Shown here in pieces: positions 56,501 to 60,720 of a DNA stretch of 64,000 nucleotides (position 1 is the first letter of the stretch; each line of letters starts with the position of its first letter). The notes beneath the pieces are model-generated. The model did not search any database, was not told the origin of the DNA, and was given only the letters and a program-made list of their open reading frames with translations. Origin of the DNA: Marisa cornuarietis (Eukaryota; Mollusca; Gastropoda; Architaenioglossa; Ampullariidae); assembly GCA_004794655.1 (NCBI GenBank), contig SMMW01000622.1, forward strand, positions 620,001-684,000. Direction: 5' to 3'. The translations under genes and the position numbers were made by a program.

Positions 56501-58808
56501 ATACCTGGGCTCCTGAGCATTAAAGAGAAAAAAACCAATATGATATAGTCTATAGAAAAATGTTAGTTACATGCTAACATGTGGTTAGAATACGATGGAA
56601 CTTGGAGACATTGTAGAAAATAGGTCTACCTTTCATCTAGCACCAATATTCCACCTTTGTGTGCCAATCTACCCAGTAGGATGAGCCTTGTTTCACACAG
56701 AGGTACTTCTTTCAAAGTGAACACCAGATGTTGCTCTTCACCTTCTTGCATGGATTGTCTTTGTAAGACACTCCAGGATTTTGCTTCACTTACTATCGAT
56801 CTAGCTCTAGCTCTATGAGGTTCAAGATTCTCCTCATCATTCGAGCTCTCACTGTCTGTGTCACTTGAACTGGAAACGTATTCTTGATGAAATTCTGACT
56901 CCTCAGAGTCTGAATCAACCAAAGTATCGATCACCTGTTGGACTGTGATAAACCTAGACTTACTTCGCTTTCCTGCTAAGTGCTTGGTTCATCAGCCACT
57001 CGTTTCATTGTGAATTTTCAGAATTTGTTCACGTCAAACCACACAAAGTCAATTCAAACACATGGAGGCACACGTGCAATGGCTAACCATGAAGTTTGAC
57101 CACCATCGGTTGGTTATTTTTAGTTTGTGACGCATTTTTTCACGTACTAGGCAAAGTACCAAAAATTAGGTACAGCAGTATAGCGGCAGATTAGGAAATT
57201 ACTGAAAAATTGGTACAGCGCTCTGGTAGGGTTAAGATATGTTGAGATATTTTTTTGTAGCTCATGAAATTTTATTGATTTTAAATATACTTTGTGCGGA
57301 TTACCACACAAATTAAAAAAAAATTAATACTCATGTCAGTTAATGCATCAACGGGAAATTCTTATTTAAACATTAGCGAATGGAGTAGAATGATTTTAAA
57401 GTTTATTGGATTTTTGTGCATACAGATAGTAGCAATATACATTTCTAGAGCAATATAATGCCCACAGAATTCCTGATACAGTAAAACCTCCCTGTTAAGA
57501 CTCGCTAAAATCCACCAAAATTGGGTCGTAACTTAAGGGGCCATAGTAGGGAGATCAACCATTCTGTTTTCACTCCATGAACCGTGACTTCAAACACCTA
57601 TAAATTTAAGTTCATTTATTAAAATGTTGAAATAATGCTCTTATAAACCATATAATGTTTTTTTGTCATTTTCGCTTTCACTTGGTCATGCTTAGTTTGC
57701 CATTGTTAAGCTTGACTGAAGATTTATAGGGTAACTAATTCTCTAGGTCAGAGCAATTGATCATTACATATGTACTATGGTAGAAAAAGACGGTTTCTTA
57801 AAAGGCACTATTTTTGAACATGATTTCTGCAAAAAGTCGCAAATAATAAAGCAAAAACAGTCGGTCTCAATAATTTTATTTTTATAGACGTGACCTGCTA
57901 AAGATTGTTAAGGAAGCACAATTAACTGATGTGTGCTGGTAAAGAGACTACATGGAGTGGGCATTGGTCATTTTGACCAAAAACTATATCACCCCGGTTA
58001 TCTCTTCACTAGCTGCCAATCGTGGATCGTGCAGCCTACAAACTTTCCACTTTGACTTATTCCGCCATTTCTAGCACTGGTCCTCGGTACCTCTCTTAAC
58101 TCACTCCTATCTATACGTCCACACGTACTCTTCGCTCATCTTCTGACACCAAACTTCTGCAAGTCCCACTGGCCAGATGTCTTTCTCCTACCAAGTCCTG
58201 TCAACTTGGAACAGATTACCTGTCAGCCTTGGTCACTTTGATTCTTTCACTACCTTTAAGTCTCAACTTAAGACACATCTTTTCAGAATGGCAACTACAC
58301 TATGACCCAGTCCTGATGATGAACGTTCATAACGTGTGTCTGTAATTTACTTTGTATATGAGTGGGTGTCTGCTGTAGAAGTGAATGTGTCTGCTATATG
58401 CGAATATGGGTGCATGGTTTTTGGTGATTTAGTCTGTATATTATTTATGAAGAGCGCTCTGAACAAATCATTGGAAATGCGCAATATGAATCCTCATTAT
58501 TATTATTATTATTAAAATACAGGTGCTAAAAAGATGGTTTTAAGTCCATGAAAAAATTCCTTGTTGGCACAATCCTTCCTGCCTTGCTTTACTTTACAGT
58601 ACTAGAGCACTTGATTATTATTTATATTTTTGTCTCATTAATTATATACAACTATTACTGTTAAAAGAATATCAACTTTTTGTTGGTTTGCATAACAGAG
58701 AGCAAGGAAGATGAGAAAAATGTTTTGGACACGCTCATCTGGTTTCACTTCAAAGAAGGGTATTCTAATGCAGTTCGACGAAATGTTCATATACATGATC
58801 TGGAGTAA
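8475..58808 (+). CDS. CHTF18: Chromosome transmission fidelity protein 18 homolog (Ctf18-RFC large subunit), 24 exons found
   Basis: CTF18 is the large AAA+ subunit of the alternative clamp loader that, with RFC2-5 and the DCC1-CTF8 module, loads PCNA at forks and supports sister chromatid cohesion in the nucleus. Joined exons give 525 residues up to exon 13 and 344 more from exon 14 to the TAA at 58806-58808. A short missing segment lies between them, so the protein would be about 905 residues against about 975 in human. Landmarks are W-V-D-K-Y-A-P (277-283), Walker [10 protein letters not shown] (357-365), Walker B D418-E419, sensor 1 N459-D460 and R518 of the D-I-R motif. The C terminus keeps [14 protein letters not shown], the tail that contacts DCC1-CTF8. 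The RFC-box pattern and this tail exclude RFC1, ATAD5 and RAD17. All introns are GT-AG except one probable GC-AG. Coding exons total about 2.6 kb. Confidence 0.95.
8690..9165 (+). mobile_element. CR1-like LINE remnant
   Basis: In broken + frames: D-I-D-K-L-Q, then after a one-base shift [16 protein letters not shown], then [11 protein letters not shown] near 8890. These match the region downstream of the catalytic box in CR1-type reverse transcriptases (K-C-E-V and P-H-L-E-Y). It is heavily decayed. Confidence 0.6.
9183..9560 (-). mobile_element. LINE-type 3' end with ATT repeat tail
   Basis: Read on the minus strand, the sequence ends in 'gcgctataaaaaatcttcat' followed by five ATT units (about 9187-9202). 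This matches the tail style of the L2-like copy ending at 58.5 kb. No coding part is recognisable, so only the 3' UTR seems to remain. Confidence 0.5.
9705..10001 (+). CDS. CHTF18: CHTF18 exon 2
   Basis: 297 bases, residues 21-119. Flanked by tcttcag and ag|gtaaaa. It encodes the family's variable N-terminal region, starting [11 protein letters not shown] basic run [11 protein letters not shown] near residue 97 is a plausible nuclear localisation signal. An acidic E-E-E-E-Y-F-D-S-F block follows. Confidence 0.85.
10002..13498. other. CHTF18 intron 2
   Basis: 3.5 kb intron. Apart from the minus-strand LINE at 11.2-12.2 kb, it shows only AT-rich non-coding sequence. The small open frames near 12.8 and 13.3 kb have no protein-like features. 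Confidence 0.6.
11190..12175 (-). mobile_element. RTE-like LINE fragment (family D), reverse transcriptase C-terminal half
   Basis: Minus-strand blocks from 12175 downward: [33 protein letters not shown] (catalytic D-D changed to D-E), then [17 protein letters not shown], and further down a decayed [13 protein letters not shown] block. This is the RTE/BovB-like group to my recognition. A + strand relative lies at 20.6-21.4 kb. Frameshifts and stops make it a pseudogene. Confidence 0.8.
13499..13639 (+). CDS. CHTF18: CHTF18 exon 3
   Basis: 141 bases, residues 120-166, bounded by ttcaaag and g|gtaaca. It encodes [16 protein letters not shown], another basic stretch within the disordered N terminus. 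Phase 1 on both sides keeps the frame with exons 2 and 4. Confidence 0.8.
13640..14326. other. CHTF18 intron 3, with short CA repeat
   Basis: Contains a run of about eight CA units near 13664-13680 and AT-rich sequence. The acceptor is ctgtttcag at 14326. Confidence 0.6.
14327..14451 (+). CDS. CHTF18: CHTF18 exon 4
   Basis: 125 bases, residues 167-208. [10 protein letters not shown] begins it and M-E-E-K ends it before g|gtttgc. Fits phase 1 in and phase 0 out. The sequence is weakly conserved in the family, and the call rests on splice sites and continuous frame. Confidence 0.75.
15362..15600. repeat. hAT-like (Charlie-type) transposon end fragment
   Basis: Starts 'caggggagggaaacctt', a form of the common hAT terminal sequence CAGGGGTGGGCAAAC, and is followed by 'cccgcaagggccattttga' and 'catttgcgggctgtatgaaa'. 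A matching opposite end was not found, so the limits are uncertain. Confidence 0.5.
15660..15747. repeat. Copy 1 of a dispersed direct repeat
   Basis: 'ccaaagaatgaatgtacttt' and 'aagggtaatt' followed by 'atgttttatgtaatgtgaca' recur with few changes at 17.69-17.79 kb, 2 kb away in the same intron and in the same orientation. Confidence 0.65.
16280..16465 (+). mobile_element. LINE family C 3' tail, second copy
   Basis: The last codons and 3' UTR match the minus-strand element at 6421-7068: [12 protein letters not shown], a T-rich stretch, 'tggatacctgcgcaatataa' and a CATCATCAT tail. It is strongly 5' truncated, as is usual for LINE insertions. Confidence 0.75.
17693..17790. repeat. Copy 2 of the dispersed direct repeat
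   Basis: Same orientation and order as 15660-15747: 'ccaaagaatgaaggtacttt', 'aagggtaatt', then 'gatgttttacttaatgagac'. It diverges outside these blocks. Confidence 0.65.
18574..18648 (+). CDS. CHTF18: CHTF18 exon 5
   Basis: 75 bases, phase 0 at both ends, residues 209-233: [20 protein letters not shown]. It precedes the AAA+ region and matches the human order of a short conserved segment ahead of the RFC box. Sites are gattttgcag and g|gtaggg. Confidence 0.8.
18649..19039. other. CHTF18 intron 5
   Basis: 391-base intron, AT-rich, with nothing else recognised. Confidence 0.6.
19040..19086 (+). CDS. CHTF18: CHTF18 exon 6 (small)
   Basis: 47 bases: [15 protein letters not shown] with two bases carried on. 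The acceptor is ttgtgtcag and the donor aa|gtaagc is strong. The carried bases join exon 7 to give a Lys codon in frame. Confidence 0.8.
19858..20010 (+). mobile_element. SINE family S2 copy
   Basis: Shares 'ttctttctctgcatgtggca', 'acagggctggttg' and 'gatatagccttagttgctgg' with the copy at 43.99-44.17 kb, ending 'taaaacaccagtttcc'. The tRNA-like head is only partly kept here. Confidence 0.65.
20575..21420 (+). mobile_element. RTE-like LINE fragment (family D), second copy
   Basis: Broken + frames show [15 protein letters not shown] (near 20600), decayed Q-A-G-F-R-x-G-R-S equivalents near 20880, S-T-V-L-L-E-N-Q near 21120 and L-L-S-P-V-L-F. It is the same family as 11190-12175 in the opposite orientation and covers more of the N-terminal reverse transcriptase. 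Many stops. Confidence 0.75.
21600..21930 (+). mobile_element. LINE apurinic endonuclease domain fragment
   Basis: [11 protein letters not shown] resembles the N-terminal Q-W-N-x-x-G-I motif of LINE endonucleases. After a frame change [12 protein letters not shown] follows, the G-G-V/I-L-x-x-V-R-N block. Frameshifts are present. It may belong to the same LINE as the RNase H fragment at 23.44 kb, with the middle lost. Confidence 0.6.
22430..22640 (-). mobile_element. SINE family S1 body, 5' truncated
   Basis: Shares with 38.57-38.74 kb the blocks 'ccccaact/cc', 'tacccat', 'cagctgggg', 'gctgcaccacatgg' and 'ttgaac'. The tRNA head is missing. Orientation is set by the head in the 38.6 kb copy. 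Confidence 0.5.
23380..23428 (-). mobile_element. SINE family S1 tRNA head fragment
   Basis: Minus-strand 'gcagatagccaagtggttag' followed by 'agcactgg' is nearly identical to the S1 head at 7263. Confidence 0.6.
23440..24175 (+). mobile_element. LINE C-terminal fragment with RNase H-like and Cys-His regions
   Basis: The + strand shows a decayed T-D-G-S-A-I-E motif near 23478 (RNase H start). E-E-A-D-R-L-T-K near 23790 follows, then M-N-R-K-L-P-F-C (from 23936), a Cys/His cluster with H-L-S-G-L-Q-K-L, and L-Y-G-P-V-A-I-L near the end. This order (RNase H then CCHC-like tail) is typical of I-group or Nimb-like LINEs. Frameshifted. Confidence 0.6.
25517..25649 (+). CDS. CHTF18: CHTF18 exon 7, RFC box lead-in
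   Basis: 133 bases, residues 249-293. Ends with [19 protein letters not shown], the strongly conserved segment that opens the AAA+ clamp-loader region in CTF18. Acceptor ttgtacag at 25516, donor gag|gtattc. Joins exon 8 in phase 0. Confidence 0.95.
25934..26107 (+). CDS. CHTF18: CHTF18 exon 8, followed by a probable GC donor
   Basis: 174 bases, residues 294-351: [18 protein letters not shown] matches the CTF18-specific W-L-K-x-W-D segment. The exon must end at R-P-M-Q-K so that exon 9 follows as V-A-L-L-C-G. The bases after that Lys codon are gcacaa, so the intron would start with GC. The next usable GT (after 26122) is in frame and would add five residues (A-Q-M-L-S). Confidence 0.85.
26108..27613. 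other. CHTF18 intron 8, GC-AG, with a LINE 3' end
   Basis: GC at 26108-26109 and AG at 27612-27613 (ttaataattgcag). It contains the minus-strand family A LINE copy and CA-rich stretches near 26.69 kb. Confidence 0.6.
26515..26860 (-). mobile_element. L2/CR1-like LINE family A, 3' end copy
   Basis: Minus strand from about 26810 down: [20 protein letters not shown] and L-N-L-R-stop, the conserved C terminus of this family (P-x-C-x-T-N-R-x-x-x-S-F). Next comes a 3' UTR ending 'ttgcccactgggacaaataa' plus an ATTGTC-type tail at about 26515-26540. Confidence 0.75.
27614..27711 (+). CDS. CHTF18: CHTF18 exon 9, Walker A
   Basis: 98 bases, residues 352-384. [17 protein letters not shown] holds the ATP-binding P-loop. 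It has Ser in place of the first Pro of the usual G-P-P-G-L-G-K-T-T, a mild change. Ends g|gtaatc with two bases carried to complete Ser-384. Confidence 0.97.
27949..28072 (+). CDS. CHTF18: CHTF18 exon 10, Walker B
   Basis: 124 bases, residues 384-425. S-D-D-R-S follows the E-I-N-A of exon 9, then A-A-T-Q-M-R and [10 protein letters not shown], the Walker B acidic pair for Mg-ATP. Acceptor tctttttcag, donor ag|gtgcgt. Confidence 0.97.
28073..29297. other. CHTF18 intron 10
   Basis: 1.2 kb, AT-rich, with short CA and GTT runs. Nothing else recognised. The acceptor gttgatag at 29297 lacks a strong pyrimidine tract but is fixed by the frame. Confidence 0.6.
29298..29404 (+). CDS. CHTF18: CHTF18 exon 11, sensor 1
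   Basis: 107 bases, residues 426-461: [10 protein letters not shown], a short Lys-rich loop, then R-P-V-I-C-I-C-N-D, the sensor 1 strand. The donor ca|gtaagt is consensus. Confidence 0.95.
29502..30409 (-). mobile_element. Mutator-like (MULE) transposon remnant with 9-bp target duplication
   Basis: Flanked by the 9-bp direct repeat ctttaaaag (29493-29501 and 30410-30418). Both ends carry inverted copies of 'gacacttaatcccc', repeated five times at the left end and in degenerate form two to three times at the right. Inside, the minus strand (about 30030 to 29885) encodes [12 protein letters not shown] and [10 protein letters not shown], the C-terminal signature of FLYWCH-type MULE transposases. 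Most of the transposase is deleted. A 40-base segment is duplicated at 30037 and 30220. Confidence 0.85.
30597..31875. repeat. Family P repeat with inverted ends
   Basis: The left end starts 'cagtaaaattttattaagac' and the right end, read on the minus strand, 'attaagacttgctaacaccc' with 'caccaaaatcaggtcataac'. The right half is an inverted copy of the repeats at 57478-57990 and 60180-60635. A block near 30945-31040 ('gctgagttaaattgaccctg') recurs at 60730-60800. Probably an old non-autonomous DNA element. Confidence 0.5.
32079..32172 (+). CDS. CHTF18: CHTF18 exon 12
   Basis: 94 bases, residues 461-492: [12 protein letters not shown], then I-N-F-P-P-T, as in CTF18 after sensor 1. Donor gag|gtatgt is strong. 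Confidence 0.95.
32173..33117. other. CHTF18 intron 12
   Basis: 945 bases, AT-rich, no repeat ends recognised. Acceptor gttacacag at 33117. Confidence 0.6.
33118..33216 (+). CDS. CHTF18: CHTF18 exon 13, end of AAA+ lid
   Basis: 99 bases, residues 493-525, phase 0: [11 protein letters not shown], then [18 protein letters not shown]518 sits in the D-I-R-x-C-x-N-T-L-Q motif that ends the lid subdomain in this family. Donor cag|gtactc. Confidence 0.95.
35935..36990 (-). mobile_element. L2/CR1-like LINE family A, third copy
   Basis: Minus strand from about 36815: [31 protein letters not shown], then (across the nested MITE) [12 protein letters not shown] and the C-terminal P-x-C-K-T-N-R-like block. 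The 3' UTR carries 'ttgcccttggggataaataa' and an ATTGT-type tail (the five AATAC units at 35943-35970 on the + strand). It is homologous to 175-1197. Confidence 0.85.
36320..36499. mobile_element. hAT-like MITE nested in a LINE
   Basis: 180 bases with inverted ends: left 'cagccgcggttctcaacctg' and right (reverse) 'cagcgtttctcaacctttt'. The sequence ggatac is present on both sides, which gives an imperfect 6-8 bp target duplication. Removing the insert restores an unbroken LINE frame K-A-S-C-I-P-I-S-D-H-V. Very GC-rich ends. Confidence 0.8.
37105..37158. repeat. Perfect 27-bp tandem duplication
   Basis: The unit starting gtactcaatgaaaacatgc occurs twice in direct succession (37105-37131 and 37132-37158) without a mismatch. 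This points to a recent local duplication or an assembly artefact. Confidence 0.8.
38292..38410. repeat. TA-cagtaaaacctc end fragment
   Basis: 'tacagtaaaacctctgacca' and 'gcgaacacttgccatctcag' resemble the end type seen at 57478 and, more loosely, pogo-like termini. No partner end was found nearby. Confidence 0.4.
38575..38735 (-). mobile_element. SINE family S1, near complete
   Basis: Minus-strand tRNA-like head with A box 'agcctagtggttagag' (about 38720-38700) and B box 'ggttcaatacc' (about 38665-38655), then the body shared with 22.43-22.64 kb, ending at 'ggggttggggaaag'. This copy fixes the orientation and order of the family. Confidence 0.65.
39069..39149 (+). CDS. CHTF18: CHTF18 exon 14 (of those found)
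   Basis: 81 bases. One carried base, then [18 protein letters not shown]. It aligns by position with the linker after the missing F-x-V-W-Q segment of other CTF18 proteins. The acceptor atgtgcag sits after a GT-rich stretch. The donor is ag|gtaatt with two bases carried into exon 15. Confidence 0.75.
40205..40400 (-). repeat. Family P end fragment
   Basis: Read on the minus strand it starts 'cagtaaaacctctttattaa' and continues 'gactttcccgattatgaacc', similar to the 57478 end. Only one end is present. Confidence 0.4.
40454..40565 (+). CDS. CHTF18: CHTF18 exon 15
   Basis: 112 bases: [20 protein letters not shown], then L-F-E-N-Y-L, matching the helical collar segment of CTF18 (human E-K-V-V-Q-G-L-F-D-N-F-L). 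Acceptor caaatgcag, donor aat|gtgagt. Confidence 0.93.
40566..41832. other. CHTF18 intron 15
   Basis: 1.3 kb, AT-rich, with a GA run near 40875-40888. Otherwise nothing recognised. Confidence 0.6.
41833..42003 (+). CDS. CHTF18: CHTF18 exon 16
   Basis: 171 bases, phase 0 both ends: [11 protein letters not shown], then [12 protein letters not shown] and V-P-Q-R-I-N-F-P. This corresponds to the CTF18 collar region (human Y-P-P-F-L-P-V-A-F-H, P-R-I-T-F-P). Donor gag|gtttga. Confidence 0.95.
42004..43053. other. CHTF18 intron 16
   Basis: 1.05 kb. It has no pyrimidine tract before the acceptor but a perfect 'tactaac' branch-point consensus at 43024-43030, about 24 bases upstream of the AG at 43053. 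Confidence 0.6.
43054..43203 (+). CDS. CHTF18: CHTF18 exon 17
   Basis: 150 bases, phase 0: [16 protein letters not shown], then [17 protein letters not shown]. The end matches the human D-I-L-A-P-K-L-R-P-V. A TAA lies in frame at 43009, so the acceptor must be 3' of it. The choice of 43053/43054 gives the best length match to the family. Confidence 0.85.
43204..45125. other. CHTF18 intron 17
   Basis: 1.9 kb containing the S2 SINE at 43.99 kb, an AT run near 44.69 kb and GT-rich sequence just before the acceptor. Confidence 0.6.
43985..44170 (+). mobile_element. SINE family S2, tRNA-like head and core
   Basis: Head 'gatgcaacggttagcacctg' then the B-box-like 'gggttcagctc', the core 'ttctttctctgcatgtggca' and 'gatatagccttagttactgg', and end 'cataaaacaccaattcc'. 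Longer than the 19.86 kb copy and it defines the full unit. Confidence 0.7.
45126..45256 (+). CDS. CHTF18: CHTF18 exon 18
   Basis: 131 bases: [14 protein letters not shown], then [16 protein letters not shown], nearly identical to the human L-T-Y-R-Q-E-R-T-P-D-G-Q-Y. The acceptor has a long T tract. Donor cc|gtatgt. Confidence 0.96.
45442..46803. mobile_element. hAT-superfamily transposon, non-autonomous, perfect 8-bp target duplication
   Basis: 1362 bases. The left end cagtggtgtgctgtc and the right end (reverse) cagtggcgtggggtg are inverted. Flanking 8-bp direct repeats agaaaacc at 45434-45441 and 46804-46811 are identical. No open frame resembling a hAT transposase was found. The interior is more GC-rich than the host intron (for example 45590-45760) and carries a tRNA-like sequence at 46163-46236. 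Confidence 0.9.
46163..46236 (+). repeat. tRNA-like sequence inside the hAT element
   Basis: A box 'tggtgtagtggttacacgc' and B box 'gcgttcgaatcct' are well kept at tRNA spacing, but the ends do not pair as an acceptor stem. It is best read as a tRNA-derived SINE head or tRNA pseudogene captured by the transposon. Confidence 0.55.
48020..48420 (+). mobile_element. L2-like LINE remnant
   Basis: Broken + frames: E-Y-L-G-N-T-I-D, then [11 protein letters not shown] equivalent, C-L-Q-R-V-x-N-R-A-V near 48245, and L-H-W-L-P-V-like 'ttacattggttgtctgttaa' near 48330. This is the post-catalytic reverse transcriptase region. Strongly decayed. Confidence 0.65.
49099..49797. mobile_element. pogo/Tigger-like Tc1-mariner non-autonomous element, TA target
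   Basis: About 699 bases flanked by TA (49097-49098 and 49798-49799). The left end 'cagtcggaccttgctaagtt' and the right end (reverse) 'cagttggacctcgctaagtc' are inverted repeats of at least 20 bases, of the CAGT-x-GAACCTCG style typical of pogo elements. The interior has sub-terminal 'gagttaaggagatctataaa' and a small duplicated 'aactaacaattaattc' (49696 and 49729). No transposase frame. Confidence 0.85.
50836..50920 (+). CDS. CHTF18: CHTF18 exon 19
   Basis: 85 bases completing P-N-L-E-E-V-V-R-F, then [12 protein letters not shown]. Human has L-T-Y-Q-T-K-Q-L-I-A-R-E at this place. Acceptor tttttcctccag, donor gag|gtaact. Confidence 0.96.
50921..53467. other. CHTF18 intron 19
   Basis: 2.5 kb, AT-rich. 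Open frames such as 51245-51559 have no family features. No transposon ends seen. Confidence 0.55.
53468..53517 (+). CDS. CHTF18: CHTF18 exon 20
   Basis: 50 bases: [12 protein letters not shown], aligning with the human I-E-V-E-K-M-R-R-A-E. Acceptor gtttattttag, consensus donor gt|gtaagt. Confidence 0.95.
53921..53990 (+). CDS. CHTF18: CHTF18 exon 21
   Basis: 70 bases, completing Val then [20 protein letters not shown]. It corresponds to the human N-H-E-Q-R-L-E-H-I-M segment. Acceptor gtcctcttcag, donor agg|gtaaat. Confidence 0.9.
53991..55812. other. CHTF18 intron 21
   Basis: 1.8 kb, AT-rich. The block 54085-54300 ('tagggacaaaatttgttcct', 'atgtggacagttttt') recurs in diverged form at 60020-60080, which marks it as a repeat. 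Confidence 0.5.
55813..55888 (+). CDS. CHTF18: CHTF18 exon 22
   Basis: 76 bases: [12 protein letters not shown], matching the conserved D-F-F-G-R block in the C-terminal part of CTF18. Acceptor ttgattttcag, donor g|gtaaag with one base carried. Confidence 0.92.
56463..57231 (-). mobile_element. piggyBac-type transposon remnant with TTAA target sites
   Basis: 769 bases bounded by TTAA (56459-56462 and 57232-57235). Ends are ccctaccaga and its inverse tctggtaggg. The minus-strand frame from 56934 to 56626 (102 residues) begins [12 protein letters not shown] and continues Ser/Glu/Asp-rich, like the acidic N terminus of piggyBac transposases. The catalytic part is deleted (full elements are about 2.4 kb) and a stop and frameshift lie upstream near 56970. 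Confidence 0.9.
57478..57990. repeat. Family P repeat, second copy
   Basis: Starts ta-cagtaaaacctccctgtt and runs through 'caccaaaattgggtcgtaac' to 'ggtcattttgaccaaaaact'. It is homologous along its length to 60180-60635 (+) and to 31310-31875 read on the minus strand. The end type suggests a TA-target DNA transposon, though no full inverted partner end is visible for this copy. Confidence 0.6.
57990..58515 (+). mobile_element. L2-like LINE 3' end
   Basis: + strand blocks [22 protein letters not shown] and a T-H-L-F-R-M-A-T-T end near 58290, then a 3' UTR ending 'gcgcaatatgaatcctc' and an ATT repeat (about 58495-58515). Frameshifts present. It abuts family P directly. Confidence 0.8.
58699..58808 (+). 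CDS. CHTF18: CHTF18 last exon (23rd/24th in full count), stop codon
   Basis: 110 bases ending at TAA 58806-58808. [12 protein letters not shown], then [17 protein letters not shown] and H-D-L-E-stop. Human ends V-W-F-R-F-N-E-G-V-S-N-A-V-R-R. This tail is the part that joins CTF18 to DCC1-CTF8. No canonical AATAAA was seen within about 500 bases downstream. Confidence 0.97.
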
Positions 58809-59870
58809 GAGACTGTAAATATATATGTGTGTGTGTGTGTGGGTAGCAGCAGGTGAATGTAACGTGCTCAAGATCATGAACTATTTTCATAAACTATTCA
58901 GTGAAATGTACAAGTTTCTTGCATGCAAATATGACTAACAAGTAGATTTTGTTCAAAAAGACAATCTGTTTAAGGATTTTTTGTTTAATTATATTCACTA
59001 ATTGTGACTTAATCTAAGTAAGTCAGAAATTCTCTTGGAGACAAAATTCATAATATTTAGCAAATAACTGTTTCCTTTGCTACGTGAAATACTTGCTGTT
59101 TTATTTTAATTGAGCATTTTGTGTGCTAAAAGATGTTTTCTGTCTGTGACATTTTGTTAACGGCATCATTCATGTGGATAGAAAGCTGAGCGGGGTGAGT
59201 CACCTAAAACTGAAGCAAGATTCAAATAACATGGTGGAGGGGTGGGAGTGTTGTTTGCCATCAACATATTTTTAAAAGTATTCTTGAGTGTACCTTTCCC
59301 AGAAATAAGTTTTTTTGTTCATTTTGTTATTTTATTTCTTCGTTTTCATTTCTTTGTTATGGAGCTATAATGAAAATGAAATATTTTTAAATACTGGCAT
59401 ATGACCAACTGAATTCTTAGTTTTAAAAGTGTGGAAAAACAGGTAACCGTTTTCCAGACCTGGAAAAAGTTTTGGGAGCATTGCACACTACATATAGGCA
59501 GTTTCCACAAACGGAAAAAGAAAATCCATTACCAAGAAAAAAAAAATACAAAGTAAACTAATGAACACTGAGACGGCAACATTTCACACTCTTGGTACTA
59601 AAGTACGTTCTACTTAAAACACCTACGTCTATAAAAAAATTACAATGGAGAACAGCCAGTAAGTAACATACCGTTTTACAGAGAATTTACGTATGATCTT
59701 TTTGTGTAACTATTTGAATGAAAGTGAGATCTACTAAATTTGTGAAACTTTGTAGCAAAGCACGAATTTCTTAATTTTTTAAAATGCTTTCGCGCGTTGC
59801 ACAAATGGACAGTAAAAAATATTCAATATTTTATTAGAAAAAAGAATTTACAGTAAAGTGTATATGTGCG
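58809..59870. other. CHTF18 3' UTR and downstream, nothing else recognised
   Basis: Begins with a short AT/GT dinucleotide run (58818-58840). No second gene or clear repeat ends. The poly(A) site is not determined. Confidence 0.4.
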
Positions 59871-59884
59871 TACTTAGACCGTCT

Positions 59885-60130
59885 CGGGTTGGTTGATTTG
59901 AGATTTACGCCGTGCCAGCAGCTTAAGACTAGACCACCTCGTGATACTTTTCATCCGCACGTTTCAGTTTTCAACATAAAAGCGATCTGACAAGCGACTA
60001 CCTGCTAAACGCGAACGCAGACAGATTTTGGGGACAAAATAATTCGTTCCTTTGCCTGACAAGTGGACAGTTTTTTCCCATTACTTTTGCAGCAATATCC
60101 ATTTTTCAAACAATAAAATATATTCCATTT
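59885..60130 (-). repeat. S2 core fragment joined to the 54.1 kb-type repeat
   Basis: 'gatttacgccgtgccagcag' near 59908 is the inverted S2 core end (minus: ctgctggcacggcgtaaatc). 'gacaaaataattcgttcctt' and 'caagtggacagttttt' near 60031-60077 match 54.23-54.28 kb. Confidence 0.45.
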
Positions 60131-60179
60131 CGCCGTTTGGAATTTTTCTCGCTGCGATTTAAATACTCAAAATAATAAT

Positions 60180-60635
60180 ACGGTAAAAATCCTCCCTAAT
60201 AACACTTGCTAAACTCCACCAAAATCTGGTCGTAAACAAGAGATTAGTCAGACTGCTTTCATTCCACAAACCATGTCTTCAAGCACCTATTTAAAGTTTA
60301 TTTATATAAATTTTGAATTAAAGTTCTTAAAAACCATATCATAACGCTTTTCTTTTGTCCTTTTCGCTTGATCCTTCTTATTCTGCCACATAATACCGTG
60401 GGAGACTATAAGATGTTCTCTTAAAATGCACTATTTATATTTTTGAACGCGATTTCTGCAAAACGTCAAACTGCAAACAACTGGTCACAAGAACTTTGTT
60501 TATAAAAATGTTTGTTTAAAAAATGACTTCTGGAGAAATATCGTTAATGAGTCACAGTCGACTAATGTGCGAGAGACAACAAAACACCAGGCCGGAGACC
60601 TGTTTTTGTTCGACCAAAAACTATATCTACTTTCT
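60180..60635. repeat. Family P repeat, third copy
   Basis: 'cggtaaaaatcctccctaat' then 'ctccaccaaaatctggtcgt' through 'cgaccaaaaactatatct', collinear with 57478-57990. Confidence 0.6.
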
Positions 60636-60644
60636 GCCTGAGTC

Positions 60645-60720
60645 GATGGTTGGTTGGTTTGTGTTTTACGCCGTGCCAGCAATTAAGGCTATATCACGGC
60701 GAGAGAATGTTACGGTGAAA
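60645..60720 (-). mobile_element. SINE family S2 core fragment
   Basis: Minus-strand 'ccgtgatatagccttaattg' and 'ctggcacggcgtaaaacaca' are the S2 core in good condition. No head is present. Confidence 0.6.

Larger units (their letters stand above)
55889..58698. other. CHTF18 last intron, with piggyBac, family P and LINE
   Basis: 2.8 kb interval made largely of a piggyBac remnant (56.46 kb), a family P copy (57.48 kb) and an L2-like 3' end (57.99 kb). Acceptor cataacag at 58698. Confidence 0.7.

Noticed and set aside
56626..56934. Stand-alone acidic nuclear protein gene on the minus strand
   Set aside because: It lies wholly within TTAA-flanked piggyBac ends and matches the N-terminal style of that transposase.
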